A DNA stretch of 64,000 bases from Euptelea pleiosperma (GCA_035048495.1 CM068541.1:18049929-18113928), one strand, 5' to 3'; positions 33,818-45,384 are shown, counted from the stretch's first letter. The notes: generated from the letters alone by a model not told the origin. Translations and numbers: made by a program.

Positions 33818-33851
33818 CCGAGCACAGCAAGCGACATGTATCCATGAGAGT
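33818..33851. repeat. 34-bp direct repeat flanking the PHT1 fragment
   Basis: CCCGAGCACAGCAAGCGACA then TGTATCCATGAGAG matches 31439-31473 with two visible substitutions. The two copies bracket the whole PHT1 segment, as if it was inserted into or duplicated beside this site. Confidence 0.7.
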
Positions 33852-33981
33852 AAGACAGTGTAATTCTGTGTAACGGTTTCCAAAAAAGGTGCGCTTTGTT
33901 TTCGAGAGTGTTCAACGTGGCACATACAGCTGCCGTTGATGGAGTTCGACTAAAAAGTTCTCCGTTAAAACAAAGGGTCGT

Positions 33982-34365
33982 GATGTAACAAGGTATACCT
34001 GAGATCTTTTCATTTGCGGAAGCGGCATTTTTGGTAGTCACCATCTGGGCCCACTGACCGTATGGATGTTTAGCCCACCCTTTAATAGAAATTCATACAA
34101 AAAATCAGAATGTTTAATGATTTGTAGCCGTTGGTTTTAGTACTCAAAAAATGGTTGTATTCAACGGCTATAAGAACGCCTTAAATGGTGCTAAAAAGTG
34201 TTAAAATTTAATGGTTATAAATTACCAATCAAGGTAATTTTTGGTATGTATATCCACTAAGGGGTGGGATAAACATCTAAGCGGTCAGTGGGCTCAGATG
34301 GCAGCGGTGACTACCAAAAATGCCTCTCCCGCAAATGAACAGTTTCAGGCATACCTTGTTACATC
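33982..34365. mobile_element. Long-arm foldback MITE in the leader of B3 copy 3
   Basis: The arms are inverted over roughly 100-120 bp each: GATGTAACAAGGTATACCTG, TTCATTTGCGG, GGCATTTTTGGTAGTCACC, GCCCACTGACCG, GGATGTTTAGCCCACCC on the left, with their complements in reverse order on the right. Comparison with B3 copies 1 and 4 shows it lies between GCCGTTGATGGAGT and TTATTTC..AACCCACAGCTCG, sequence that is nearly adjacent there, so it is an insertion with some target loss. No clear TSD. The inner half belongs to the GCCCAC/GGATGTTT family. Confidence 0.75.
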
Positions 34366-34501
34366 TTTTTCTTATTTCAAAACCCACAGCTCGTTCTCTC
34401 ATAAACCTCTCTCGTTCTCACCTAAATCTGTCTCGCTCTCAAGAATTCTCTTTGCTTCTCGTAATTTTTTCTCTTGTTCTTACCATTAACTGAGATAAAT
34501 T

Positions 34502-35220
34502 GTGACATTCAAGGGTAATTGGAAGAAGTTTGGGGCACTGTTAGATGTTGTGGAGGAGGAGGATCGCCCCAGCTTCAAGAACAGTGACAGCAAATGTGAA
34601 GAGGGAATGTCCAGTCAAGACGTGTACCAGCACCAAAAACAAAGGGAATAAGATCGCCTTCCTTGCACCTAAGAAGGTGATCATCAAGAAGAAGATCAAA
34701 TGGAATAGGGAGACGGCGGTTCCAAGAGCAGTGATGGACCTACCATCAACCCCACCACAACCGATTCCTACTTTATTGATGGACACGATTAATGGAATTG
34801 GCGGCACCACCCCTGTTTTGGCTGACGGATAAGCAGCTTTTCTTCAGTGATGTCAAACGAACTCACGGACGTTTGTTTGTACCCAGGAGCAAAACATTGA
34901 TAGATTACTTGACGGAGGCAGAGAAGGCAATAATGTTAGAAGACAAGAAGAAGCTGGGGATTGTGGAAGTGCAGGTGGTGGACCCCATGGGGCGGTTGTC
35001 GAAGCTCAACTTCACGTGGTGGCGGAGTCTTGAGCAGTATGTTTTGAAAAAACAGTGGAGGTGTTTTGTGGAAGCGAATGGACTAAAAGAGAGTGATACA
35101 ATACAGCTATGGGCCTTCCGATTGAAACAACCCCAAGGTGGAGGAGAGTCCAAACTCGATTTTGCAATCAATGTTCGAAGAAGATATGATGATGGTGCTA
35201 GCACTAGCAGTTCTCATTAA
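34502..35220 (+). pseudogene. B3-domain gene copy 3, lost start plus two frameshifts
   Basis: Aligned with gene 1, the start ATG is gone (AAATTGTGACATTC instead of AAATGTTGACATTC). A 1-bp insertion near 34600 (GAAGAGGGAATG for GAAGGGGAATG) shifts the frame, and another near 34816 (GTTTTGG for GTTTGG) shifts it again. The lysine-rich part is read in one frame (34545-34832) and the B3 domain in another (to 35220). All B3 motifs remain recognisable (KQLFFSDVKRTHGRLFVP, VEVQVVDPMGRLSKLNF, CFVEANGLKESDTIQLWAF). A foldback element interrupts its 5' region. A protein containing only the B3 part could start at an internal ATG, but this is a decayed copy. Confidence 0.8.
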
Positions 35221-36401
35221 AAACATGAACCATATTGTACAGTTTTGGTTCTCTAAAGAAGCCTCATTTTTTTTGTTCGCGTTCTGTGAAGTGCCTCTGA
35301 TTCTTTATTTTTTGGGTAAAATGAAACCTCATCTGTTTCTGATTTTTCTGCATTTTATTACTCCGTTTATGTAAATCAGCAAATAATTCAAACACTGAAT
35401 TACGAATTTTAATCTAGTTTCTTTGCTTAACAGAGATCTTTTTTTTCCTTGAGTTTGATGTGTATCTCCATATCTTGTTAATTAGTAAGACAGTGTAATT
35501 GTTGTTCAAGTTTTTACTTTTCCTGGGTTTGAGAGTTGAATACAGTTTGTTTAAGTTTTTAGCTTTGTTTGTCATTTATGTGTTTTGAGAACATGTAATT
35601 TTGTTATCCGATTTTGAAACACCATTTGATTTTCTTCTCCGTGGTGAATTTAAGTGGGTTTTCTTTGATTTTGTTTTGTTTTCAAGTTGCCAATTTTTAG
35701 GGATTTTTGGGTTTTTATTGGAATTTGATTTGGGGTTATTGTTGATGAGAGGAATGGAAAGGAGAGTTGGTTCTTTGGGGACTAGCCCGTCATTGGAATT
35801 CCGGTTTGGGTTTCAGTTTGTTTATACTACATGAGTGATACTTGGGGTGCCTGGTTTGGGTTTTCAATTTGTTTAGCCCTTCATTGGAATTCTGGTTTGG
35901 GTTTCAATTTGATTTTGAATTTTTGTTGAAGTAGGGATGGATTTTTGAAGTAGCTGCGTTCGGAACTTAATCTGTTTAGGAGAGCTCAGATGGGGTTTTC
36001 TTGCTCAAAATGGCAAGGAAATGCACCTTAAATGGCATCAACATTTATAAACTTTTTTTGAAGGTGAGAAAATGACATATTTGACTAAAGAGATAATGAC
36101 CAAGAGAGTTAATACCATTTCTGCTCCAAAACAAGAGCTGCAGTAAGTCTCATTGTGATCAAGCCTTCCACCGTGCCTTTGGAATGATTTCTCCGACATG
36201 GGATTCTCTAAATCCTGCTTCCTCGGTAGAGGCTGTCTCACTCTAAATTTTTGGGCAAGGAAACGCCACCTAAGCTTAGACAGCATGTGTTAACGTCAAA
36301 ACTCATAGCTCGAAACAAACAGAACACATTCTTTGAACTGTCTCCAACATCCCTCTGGGCTGCAACAACAGCAGAATATGAATCTAGAAGTCACAAATCA
36401 A
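35221..36401. other. 3' region of B3 copy 3 and shared modules
   Basis: 35221-35745 parallels the trailers of copies 1 and 4, and part of it (35473-35745) recurs without a gene at 46985-47330. 35760-36260 parallels 22285-22770. No gene is supported. Confidence 0.55.
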
Positions 36402-36800
36402 TCTGATTTTTGGTGTCAGGATGGGCAAAACATACATGGGTCGGTGGATGTACATGGGTCAGTGGATGTGCCAAGTGGTAGTTTGGGCTACCAAATCACA
36501 CCTTTAAGGACTACACCAACTCTTGTGTCTGTGTGCATATGCTTATGCGTGTTTGTTTTGTGTGCGCTTGTGTGTGTTTGTATTTCTCTGAATCAGAGGA
36601 AGCATTTCATCGAATAAGCATTAGCAATGTTCAAATTGGGTGTTTTATTTTGGCAGGTCAAGCATGAGATACTTTACTCTCCCCGGTAGCACCATTCCGT
36701 AGCAAAAAAAAGATATTAAATGGTTACTGATATGCAGCTTCTCTGTTTTTCTACCTTTTATTCTTATTTTTCTTCTTTAAAATCATGAAATAGATGTGAT
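36402..36800. repeat. Module upstream of FPGS fragment, copy at A'
   Basis: GGTGTCAGGATGGGCAAAAC, TGTGTGTGC-rich run and AATGTTCAAATTGGGTGTTT follow the same order as 24041-24470; its last part also recurs at 45385-45620. It runs without break into A', unlike at copy A. Confidence 0.7.
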
Positions 36801-36818
36801 GAAATTGGGTTACATAAT

Positions 36819-36891
36819 GGATGCCGTCTCCTCTTTGATTACTAAACGATCCTGTGCCACTAAGTCCAACAAGGGTGATCGCTTCAATCTG
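36819..36891 (+). pseudogene. FPGS exon fragment (copy A')
   Basis: Same peptide as at 12813-12895 (DAVSSLITKRSCATKSNKGD, RFNL). It carries the same 5' deletion that removed SPYEEAL, so that loss predates the block duplication. Confidence 0.7.
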
Positions 36892-37359
36892 AATATATTG
36901 AATATCATATTTACAAAAGTCTATCATTTTAATTTTATTCTTGTTGAACATTAAAATATAAGTTTATGTTAAATAGGAAAATATTAGGAAGAGTGATATT
37001 TTCCATGCCATCAATGGCCACTAACACTCATGAAATTTGGTCCTTAAGCTTCTTCCCTGATATGATGTCATTACTCGAAGATTGTTGGTGTTTGTCACTA
37101 GCTTTTTTCTGCATGCTCTATTCCATTCTATTCTGTTTTCGTTGTTGCTACTTGCTACTATTTTAGAAAAATTTGGTTCAAAGGTAAAATTTTGGAAGTA
37201 AAGTTTGACTTAGCGAGTCAACCTGTATTTAACTTATAGAGTTTCTTGTGATCCACAAGCAGGTGAATGACCCAGTCACCCACCTAGTTTGCAAGCTATG
37301 CACTCCATATAGATTTTTTGGTAGAACTTCTTTATATATGTAATTTTTATTTATTTTTC

Positions 37360-38600
37360 TTAATTCCACAATTATACTGGTTGACAAAGGAAGATTGAGT
37401 TGTTGTTTTTTGGTGATTCTCAATGAAGAATGTAACCAAGATGTACTAGTGGTTCTAATTGATATGCACAGTTACAGTTGCAGCCTTGATTCTAAGATCA
37501 AGATGAATTTGGGTAGGTAAAAAAATGACGTTTTTTTTTTTTTTTTTTCCGATATCTACTGGTTGAGACTCAAAGGTCTGGAGACGCATTCAGTTTCTAA
37601 GAAGCCTTTGTAAGAGAAGAACAAAAAGAAGAAAGAAGAAAATGATCTTAGTTCAATTCTTAGAGCCACAAAAATCAGAGCTTCATTAGAGGATCCTTTT
37701 GGAACCCAGATAAGCTTAGGATCAATTTCTTCTTCTGCTTCTTCTTCGTGTTTTCATAATATACATGTTTGTTATCCTTAAGTTTACAATACTCCTAAAT
37801 GCTTAATTCTGCATGAGTTGTTCTGTTTTATCAGATTTGTGTTTAAATTGTTCTATTCATAGTTCATTTGCGAACACAACACGCAGTCTATTTTTGTAAC
37901 ATGTCATGGTCCTTTTGGTTTTCTATATCAAGAAACATGTGTATGTGTGTGTGTGTGTGAATATGATGATAGCACCTGTAGTTAAGTAACATCTCCCATC
38001 CATCACCCTGAATTCAATTAGATTTCCTATCCCTACTACTTTCCTTCACTGCCATACACATGGTCCCCCACTTATATGGTCATTGATCCAGACCATTCAT
38101 TCAGTCTCAGTGGGGACTATTTATTCTCTTCAGATGCGTAAATGAAGCGTGTCTCAAACAATCTCATGCAGTTATTCTATGGTCATCTTGGTGTAATTGA
38201 GGTCCATTTCATTTTTGTGTTTTTTTTTTTTTCTCTTTTTGTAATTCTTTCAACTTTTAAGCGAAAAAGTGAATGAAAAGCCTAGCGAAAAAAAAAATTT
38301 TGAAAGAAGAAGATAAAATTGGTGTATAGATATGGAGCCATCCACAAAGGAACCCCATCCCCCAACAGGTGCCTCCTTGATTTGACTCTTCCGTGAATGA
38401 TTAATGGGTGTAGATTGTAGAACTCTTCTCATGAGTGGTGGGGTGTTCTTTACATGTGGCAGCTAAGGTGGTAGACCCAAAGGGAGTCCGCAGGTTTTGC
38501 CACCTCGACATCTTTACAATCTTCCTGATCTCTTCTGACTGTTCTTGGCAGCAACCAACAAACATATATGCTCTTCCATGTCTTGATCCAGATGCACCAT
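37360..38600. repeat. 1.2-kb noncoding module, copy 3 of 4
   Basis: Counterpart of 13350-14585 within A'. A longer poly-T run near 37531-37548 distinguishes it. Confidence 0.7.
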
Positions 38601-38878
38601 TTGTGAATCGAGCATAAAACAGATCATATGATCTTATCCTTGCTATTGGATGCAGTAAGACACTCTTATACTCTCAAATTATAAAGCAGATCTTGTCCTA
38701 TTTTTATCTCAGTTATCTATTGGATTGTTTTGCTTAGGTTTTTGTTTTTTTTATATATATTTAGACTTCTAGTTAACTTAGTGTATAAGTATCATGGAGA
38801 CGCACACTCTTTTTTGTTTTCTTCATGATTATTTACTTATTATAGGCTCTAACGCAACAGATTTAGTGATATTGGATT

Positions 38879-40121
38879 TCTATATAATAAAACAGGACGG
38901 TTGTTTCCCCCTCTTATGCGGTTTCATAAAGGATGGCCGAGATCTTATCACACCAAATAGACGGTGGATCTCAGCCACTCACACCCAATTTTGACAAACG
39001 CTTTGTCGATGAGTGCCTTGGGCACGGGTCACCTACTATCTATTTAACAAAATAGGACGGTTGTCTCCCCCTCTTATCCGGCTTCCTAAAGGATGATCGA
39101 GATCTTATCAAACCAAATGGACGGTGGATCTCAGCCACTCACACCTAATTTTGACAAACGCTTTGTTGATGAGTGCCGTGGGCACGGGTCACCTACTATT
39201 TACCTACATATAAGGAATGAAATGGGTTGGATTTACATATAGCCCAAGGGTCAGGCTCAGGAGCCCCACTTTTTATGCCTCGAGAGGGGTGTTACCATTA
39301 AAACGGATTGAAACGGCCAGGGGCAAAAATGAAAAAATGGATTTTAATGATTTTAACGGAAAAAAGTGGTGCTGAAATTCAAAATTTAAAATTTGAAATC
39401 TGAAAATTTAAAATTAAAAAAAAAAAAATAGAATTTAACAGAAATTTAATAGTTTGCTTATACCCCTCTTATCTTATATGGCTTCAATAATGAGTGGCTG
39501 AGATCCACTATGCTTCATATCGATGGCTGAGATTAACTCCCACCCGATTTTGACAAACACTTTGTCGGAAAGTGCCGCGGGCATGGTCCTCCCGCGCATA
39601 TATTAAGTTGTATTCTCTTATCTTATCCATCCATCTAATGCGGACAGTTAGATAAAGAATGGTTGAGATCAAATCCATCTATCTAATGTGGATGGTTAGA
39701 TTTCAGACACTCAATCTGCCTCATTTGACCTCAATTTATTCAAAATTTAAATTTCAACACCGTTATTTTTTGTTATTTCTGTTATTTTCCCATTTCTCCC
39801 TCTGCGCTTTGCAATCCGTTATAATAGCCGTTATAATGGAAAAAAGGGTAGCGCACCAGTCCGTTATACAGTTTGAGTGCCGAAGGCACCCAATTTTTGC
39901 AAACGCTTTTGTCGGAGAGTGCCGTTGGCATGGGCCATTTACTATTCTATATAACAAAATACATTGGTTGTCTCCCTACTTATACCTCCTCTTATAATTA
40001 AGCATCAACAAAGAAGGGCCGAGATCTAATCCTCCCCCAAATGGATGGTGGATCTCCGCCACTCACCTGATTTTGGCAAATTCTTTGTCGAGGAGTGCCG
40101 ATGGCACGGGGCACCCACTAG
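38879..40121 (+). mobile_element. Non-autonomous Helitron, copy A'
   Basis: Duplicate of 14859-16101, with the same TC start, two 160-bp tandem units (38879-39198), AACGG pieces, hairpin and CACCCACTAG end. It was copied as part of the block, not inserted independently, because flanks match on both sides. Confidence 0.8.
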
Positions 40122-40386
40122 TCTATACATATATGGGTAACTAATGCCAGTTCTTCCGTGGTTTCTAGCTTGTGGCAAGTCTTCTAAATATGAATGCGTG
40201 TGTATATTTCATTGAGGAAATGTAAGGTTCATCCTATTTGGGGATGCATTCTGTCTTAAATTACTCAAGCTACCCAGCCCATTACCAAGCCCACGGCCCG
40301 CCCTAGGACCAAGCCCATTGGTTCGACTATAGACTGGGCAACGGGCTGGGCCTGGGTTTCAATTTTGGAGTGAGGCCCAGCTTTAC

Positions 40387-40810
40387 ATGCAAGTAGGCAA
40401 TCAACCACGATCTTACCTCGCCTTATAACCAACTACTGTACAGATTGCAGAATTAATCACGGTTGCATTCTTAACCATTGATCGTGTTAAAATCAACTTT
40501 CATCAAACATTTTACAACCGATTGTCATTTTTCAACAGCGAAGCTCTCGTTTATCATTTTGAGTAGATAGAAAACATCATATGAAGGGATAAAAAATGGG
40601 AATTATCTCCTGAGAGCAGCTCAATAAACCAAAAATCAGCCTGATTAGTGATTTACAACCTTTGGATTTTTGCACCCAAATAATGCTCAAATTCCTACCG
40701 TTAAAATCAACCCTTGAAAATAACTTCAATCGAATCGGTTAGAAATCACGAATCAGTCTGATGATTTTTTGTGTACCTGTCCACCGAGTGACTGGCCTAA
40801 CATCTATGCC
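40387..40810. repeat. Upstream repeats of B3 copy 4
   Basis: Counterpart of 16367-16800: the GTAGGCAATCAACCAC block and a GCCCAC/GGATGTTT-family MITE fragment (40625-40807). Confidence 0.65.
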
Positions 40811-41161
40811 GTCATCGTCCTCTAATAGTAAGCCGCGTGGCTCGTATTGAGTGCTGTGACCGGCTTCCGTCTCAACAACTTGTGATAAAAGTTACTCATC
40901 AGGTAGCTACTGACCAGGTGTGATTCTGTATAACGGTTTCCAAAAGGTTCGCGTTGTTTTCAGGAGTGTGCAACGTGGCACATACAGCTGCCGTTGATGG
41001 AGTGCAACGTTGGGGACATGCAGGAAACTTTCTAAATTGAAAACTTCAAAAACCCGCCCAACCCAACTACGAAGAGCAGCTCTGTTTTATTTCAGAACCC
41101 ACAGCTCGTTCTCTCATAAACCTCTCTCGTTCTCTCCTAAATCTGTCTCGTTCTCAAGAAT

Positions 41162-41211
41162 TCTCTCTGCTTCTCGTTCTCAAGAATTCTCTCTGCTTCT
41201 CGTTCTCACCT
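41162..41211. repeat. 26-bp tandem duplication in the B3 copy 4 leader
   Basis: AAGAATTCTCTCTGCTTCTC plus GTTCTC is present twice here and once before gene 1 (17136-17161). Confidence 0.8.
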
Positions 41212-41213
41212 AA

Positions 41214-41933
41214 ATGTATACATTCAAGGGAAATTGGAAGAAGTTTGGGGCACTGTTAGATGTTGTGGAGGAGGAACGCCCTCGCCCCAGCTTCAACAAC
41301 AGTGACAGCAAACGTGAAGGGGAATGTCCAGTCAAGACGTGTACGAGCACCAAAAACAAAGCGAAGAAGATTGCCTTCCTTGCACCTAAGAAGGTGATCA
41401 CCAAGAAGAAGAACAAATGGAATAGGGAGAAGGTTCCATGAGCAGTGATGGACCTACCATCAACCCCACCACAACCGATTCCTACTTTATTGATGGACAC
41501 GATTAATGGAAATGGCGGCACCACCCCTGTTTGGCTGACGGAAAAGCAGCTTTTCTTCAGTGATGTCAACCGAACTCACGGACGTCTGTTTTTACCCAGG
41601 AGCAAAGCACTGATAGATTACTTGACGGAGGCAGAGAAGGCAATATTGTTAGAAGACAAGAAGAAGCTGGGGATTGTGGAAGTGCAGGTGGTGGACCCCA
41701 TGGGGCGGTTGTCGAAGCTCAACTTGACGCGATGGAGGAGTCTTGAGCAGTATGTTTTGAACAAACAGTGGAGCTGTTTTGTGGAAGCGAATGGGCTAAA
41801 AGAGAATGATACAATACAGCTATGGGCCTTCCGATTGAAACAACCCCAAGGTGGAGGAGAGTCCAAACTCGGTTTTGCAATCAATGTTCGAAGAAGATAT
41901 GATGATGGTGCTAGCACCAGCGGTTCTCATTAA
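41214..41933 (+). pseudogene. B3-domain gene copy 4, single nonsense codon
   Basis: Nearly identical to gene 1 but the codon AGA (Arg 76 in gene 1) is TGA at 41439-41441, just after the lysine-rich segment (..NREKVP, stop, AVMDLP). The frame is otherwise intact to 41933, and ATG 41448 directly after the stop could reinitiate a protein of about 161 residues with the whole B3 domain but without the putative NLS. Motifs KQLFFSDVNRTHGRLFLP, VVDPMGRLSKLNLTRW and FVEANGLKENDTIQLWAF are kept. Recent loss, or a truncated B3-only protein; a sequencing error cannot be excluded from one base. Confidence 0.75.
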
Positions 41934-42489
41934 AAACCGGAACCATATTGTAGGGTTTCGGTTCTCTGAAGAAGCCTCATTTTTTTTGTTCGCGTTCTGT
42001 AAAGTGCCTCTGATTCTTTATTTTTGGGGTAAAATGAAACCTCATCTGATTCAGATTTTTCTGCATTTTTATTATTCTGTTTATGTAAATCAGCAAACAA
42101 TTCAAACATGGAATTACGAATTTCAATATATCTTGTTCAGCTTTCTTTTGCTCCAATTATATTGTTCAATTGAGTTTCTTTGCTTAACAGAGATCTTTTT
42201 TTTTCCTTGAGTTTGATGCGAATCTCCATATCTTGTTAATTTGTAAGACAGTAGTGTGTAATTGTTGTTTAGGGATTTTTGTGTTTTTATTGGAATTTGA
42301 TTTGGGGTGGTTATAGATGAGAGGAGTGGAGAGGAGAGTTGGTTCTTTGGGGACTAGCCCTTCATTGGAATTCTGGTTTGGGTTTCAGTTTGATTTTGAA
42401 TTTTTGTTGAAGTACGGGTGTGGGTGGTTTTGGAAGTAATAGCTTTTGGAACTTAATCCTCCATTTTCTTGGTTTTTTATTTTTTATTT

Positions 42490-43680
42490 TTTTTCTTCAT
42501 TCTACAATTACACCGGCTGACAAAGGAAGATTGAGTTGTTGTTTTTTGATGATTCTCAATGAAGAAGTTCTAATTGATATACACAGTTGCAGCCTTGATT
42601 CTAAGATCAAGATGAATTTGGGTAGGAGACACATTCAGTTTATTTTTCTGATCTCTACTGGTTGCGACTCAAAGGCATGGAGACACATTCAGTTTCTAAG
42701 AAGCCTTTGTAAGAGAAGAACAAGAAGAAGAAGAAGAAAAAAGAAGAAAATGACCTTAGTTCAATTCACAGATCCACAAGAATCAGAGCTCCATTAGAGG
42801 ATCCTTTTGGAACCCAGATAAGGTTAGGATCAATTTCATCTTCTTCTACTGCTGCTTCTTTTTTTTCGTAATATACATGTTTGTTGTCCTTAAGTTTACA
42901 ATACTCCTGATTGCTTAATTCTTCATGAGTTGTACTGTTTTATCAGATTTGTGTTTAAATTCTTCTATTCATAGTTCATACGCGAACACAACATGCAGTC
43001 TATTTTTGTAACATGTCATGGCCTTTTTGGTTCTCAATATCAAGAAACATGTGTGCGTGTGTGTGTGAATATGATGATAGCACCCGTAGTTAAGTAACAT
43101 CTCCCATCCATCGCCCTCAATTTATTTAAATTTCCTATCCCTACTACTTTCCTTCATTGCCATACACATGGTCCCCCACTTATATGGTCATTGATCCAGA
43201 TCATTCAGTCTCAGTGGGGATCATTTATTGTCTTCCCTTCCCCCCCAAAATTCGGATGCATAAGTGAAGCGTGTCTCAAATAATCTCGTGCAGTTATTCT
43301 ATGGTCATATTGGTGTAATTGAGGTCCATTTCATTTTTTTTTTCTCTTTTTGCAATTCTATCAAGTTTCAAGCAAAAAATTGAAAGAAAAGCCTAGCGAA
43401 AAAAAAAATTGAAAGAAGAAGATAAAAATGGTGTATAGATTGAGAGCCATCCACAAAGGAACCCCATCCCCCAACAGGTGCCTCCTTGATTTGACTCTTC
43501 TGCGAATGGTTGGTGGGTGCAGATTGTAGAACTCTTCTCATGAGTGGTGGGGTTTTCTTTATATGTGGCAGCTAAGGTGGTAGAACCAAAGGGAGTCCGC
43601 AGGTTTTGCCACCTCGACATCTTTACAATCTTCCCGGTCTCTTCTGACTGTTCTTGGCAGCAACCAACAAACATATATGC
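42490..43680. repeat. 1.2-kb noncoding module, copy 4 of 4
   Basis: Counterpart of 18550-19770. Contains the longest minus-strand open stretch of the family (43393-43674) but no recognised domain. Confidence 0.7.
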
Positions 43681-43924
43681 TTCCTGAATATCAGCCCTGA
43701 CGAGGTGATTAATTTGGAATATTTTCTACAAGAAGAGCAATGAGTCACTCATTACAGTATCAGTTTATGCCTCTGATCACTTTAGCTCTTTGAAATGTAT
43801 GACTACTCGTATTGATTAAGATACTCAATTCCTGAACATTATATCATCCAGCCAGTCAAGTACGTCCTCAGTGTACATGTTTATAATGCATTGGAGCTTT
43901 ATCATGTTGGAAGGTAGCAAAATT

Positions 43925-45370
43925 GAACTAGCCACCCCATTTTTGAATTCACACTTTTTTTAGGCTGGTCCAGCTTTTTAGATCTATGGTAATGACACTG
44001 TTGGATAGAATTTTTGTAGGTATATTACAAGGAATCAACTGGATGCTGGACTCTCTTTCTATTTGAATCAGAATCATTGAAGTGGCCTAGTTTCATTGAA
44101 TTTGATGATGTAAATGGCAAAGTTTCTGACCTATTCAGCCCAGGATGGGTAAGCAAAATTCATTTTAGTGGTGTTTGTTGTTATTAATTGCAGTGCAGTA
44201 GTATTGGAGTGCCTTTATCACAGTCCACTGAGAACACAACTCAATGCATAAGGATAGTGGTCGAGGCAGTGCAGTACTAAACACTTTCTCTTATTTACTC
44301 TTCCATGTCATCATCCAAATGCACCATTTGTGAATCGAGCATAAAACGATCATATGATCTTATCGTTACCATCGGATACAGCAAGACACTCTTATACTCT
44401 CAAATTATAAAGCGGATCTTGTTCTATTTCAGTTATCTATTGGATTGTTGTGCTTAGGTTTTTGTTTTTTTATATATATTAAGACTTCCAGTTAACTTAG
44501 TAAGTATCATGGGGACAGACTCTTTTTGTCTTCATCATGATTATTAACTTATTATAGGCGCTAATGTTACAGATGTGATATTGGATATATATGGGTAACT
44601 ACCAGTTTCATATCAAATAAACTAGCACTGGCATACCGCTTCTCCCATGGTTTTCAAATTATGGCAAATCTTCTAAATTTGAATGCTTGTGTATATTTCA
44701 ATGATGATGATGAGATAAATTTCTAGAGACGTTGATTTGCCAGAGCTTTATGGGCAGTAATCATGTTTTAGGTTATGTAATAATATAACTCCTCGTTTTT
44801 TATTACACGTGAGCATTCTCTGCTTTTCACTCAATTTATTGACAATTTTTTTACTCAAAATAGATGTTTTTGTTATTTTTTCATATACAAAAATAACAAA
44901 AGTTGCTGCTTGTATTCTGTTTGTCTGATATGTGACACCACTCACATCAGAGCTATCCTGTTTTCAGTTGGAATTTACCTCCTAGAAATACATCATATAC
45001 TTCTCTCCCTGGAGCCTTCTGGGTCTTATCTGGCCCACCAGTGAACTATGAGAACTGATGGACGGGATGGAACACAATCGTGGAAGAGTAGAAATCTGAT
45101 TATCAGAAGTTACAGGAACAAAAAGCAGGGATGATCTGTTGAGGAGCAGCTCAGTAGACCATCACTGTGTTTTTTTTTTTAATAATTACAGTCCCTACAA
45201 TGACACTAGTACGTTGTTTTTCAATGACACATTCACAACAGTCCGTCAGTATTTACAACAAAACCCCGTCGCAATACCTTTTGTGGCCCACCCTTCTGCA
45301 ATGGATCATGCGACTATCCATCTCAAAGGCCTTTTATGATGGATTAAATCCGTCAGGGAAAGTCCTTTTT
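43925..45370. other. Mosaic spacer including the Helitron empty site
   Basis: 44015-44155 has an exon-like piece (KESTGCWTLFLFESESLKWP, SFIEFDDVNGKV) ending at GGTAAGC, from an unrecognised gene. 44305-44700 is paralogous to 14553-14858 plus 16102-16190 and lacks the Helitron: GATATTGGATATATATGGGT at 44577-44596 is the unoccupied site. No intact gene. Confidence 0.5.
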
Positions 45371-45384
45371 ATGGTTGTAATTTC

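Larger units (their letters stand above)
32110..33873 (+). pseudogene. PHT1-type phosphate transporter, 5' half only
   Basis: Intact PHT1 proteins are about 520-540-aa H+/phosphate symporters of the plasma membrane (MFS). The ATG at 33337 opens a frame with [20 protein letters not shown], the first membrane span [19 protein letters not shown], the loop, the second and third spans, the MFS motif [11 protein letters not shown], and the start of the PHT1 signature, GFGIGGDY, at about residue 145. After GGDY (33771) homology stops and the frame runs into an inverted MITE fragment, ending at 33873 with about 35 foreign residues. The upstream part looks intact: a 5'-UTR exon, then a 1.07-kb intron (GTAAGA at 32197 to TTGCAG at 33267), a layout common in PHT1 genes. 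Roughly 70% of the protein is missing, so transport is not expected. Confidence 0.85.
36802..43924. repeat. 7.2-kb segmental duplication, copy A'
   Basis: Second copy of 12796-20004. Parallel positions: FPGS fragment 36819/12813, 1.2-kb module 37360/13350, Helitron 38879/14859, B3 gene 41214/17167, second module 42490/18550. Noted differences include a 26-bp tandem duplication in the B3 leader and a nonsense codon in the B3 gene (A' only). Confidence 0.9.
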
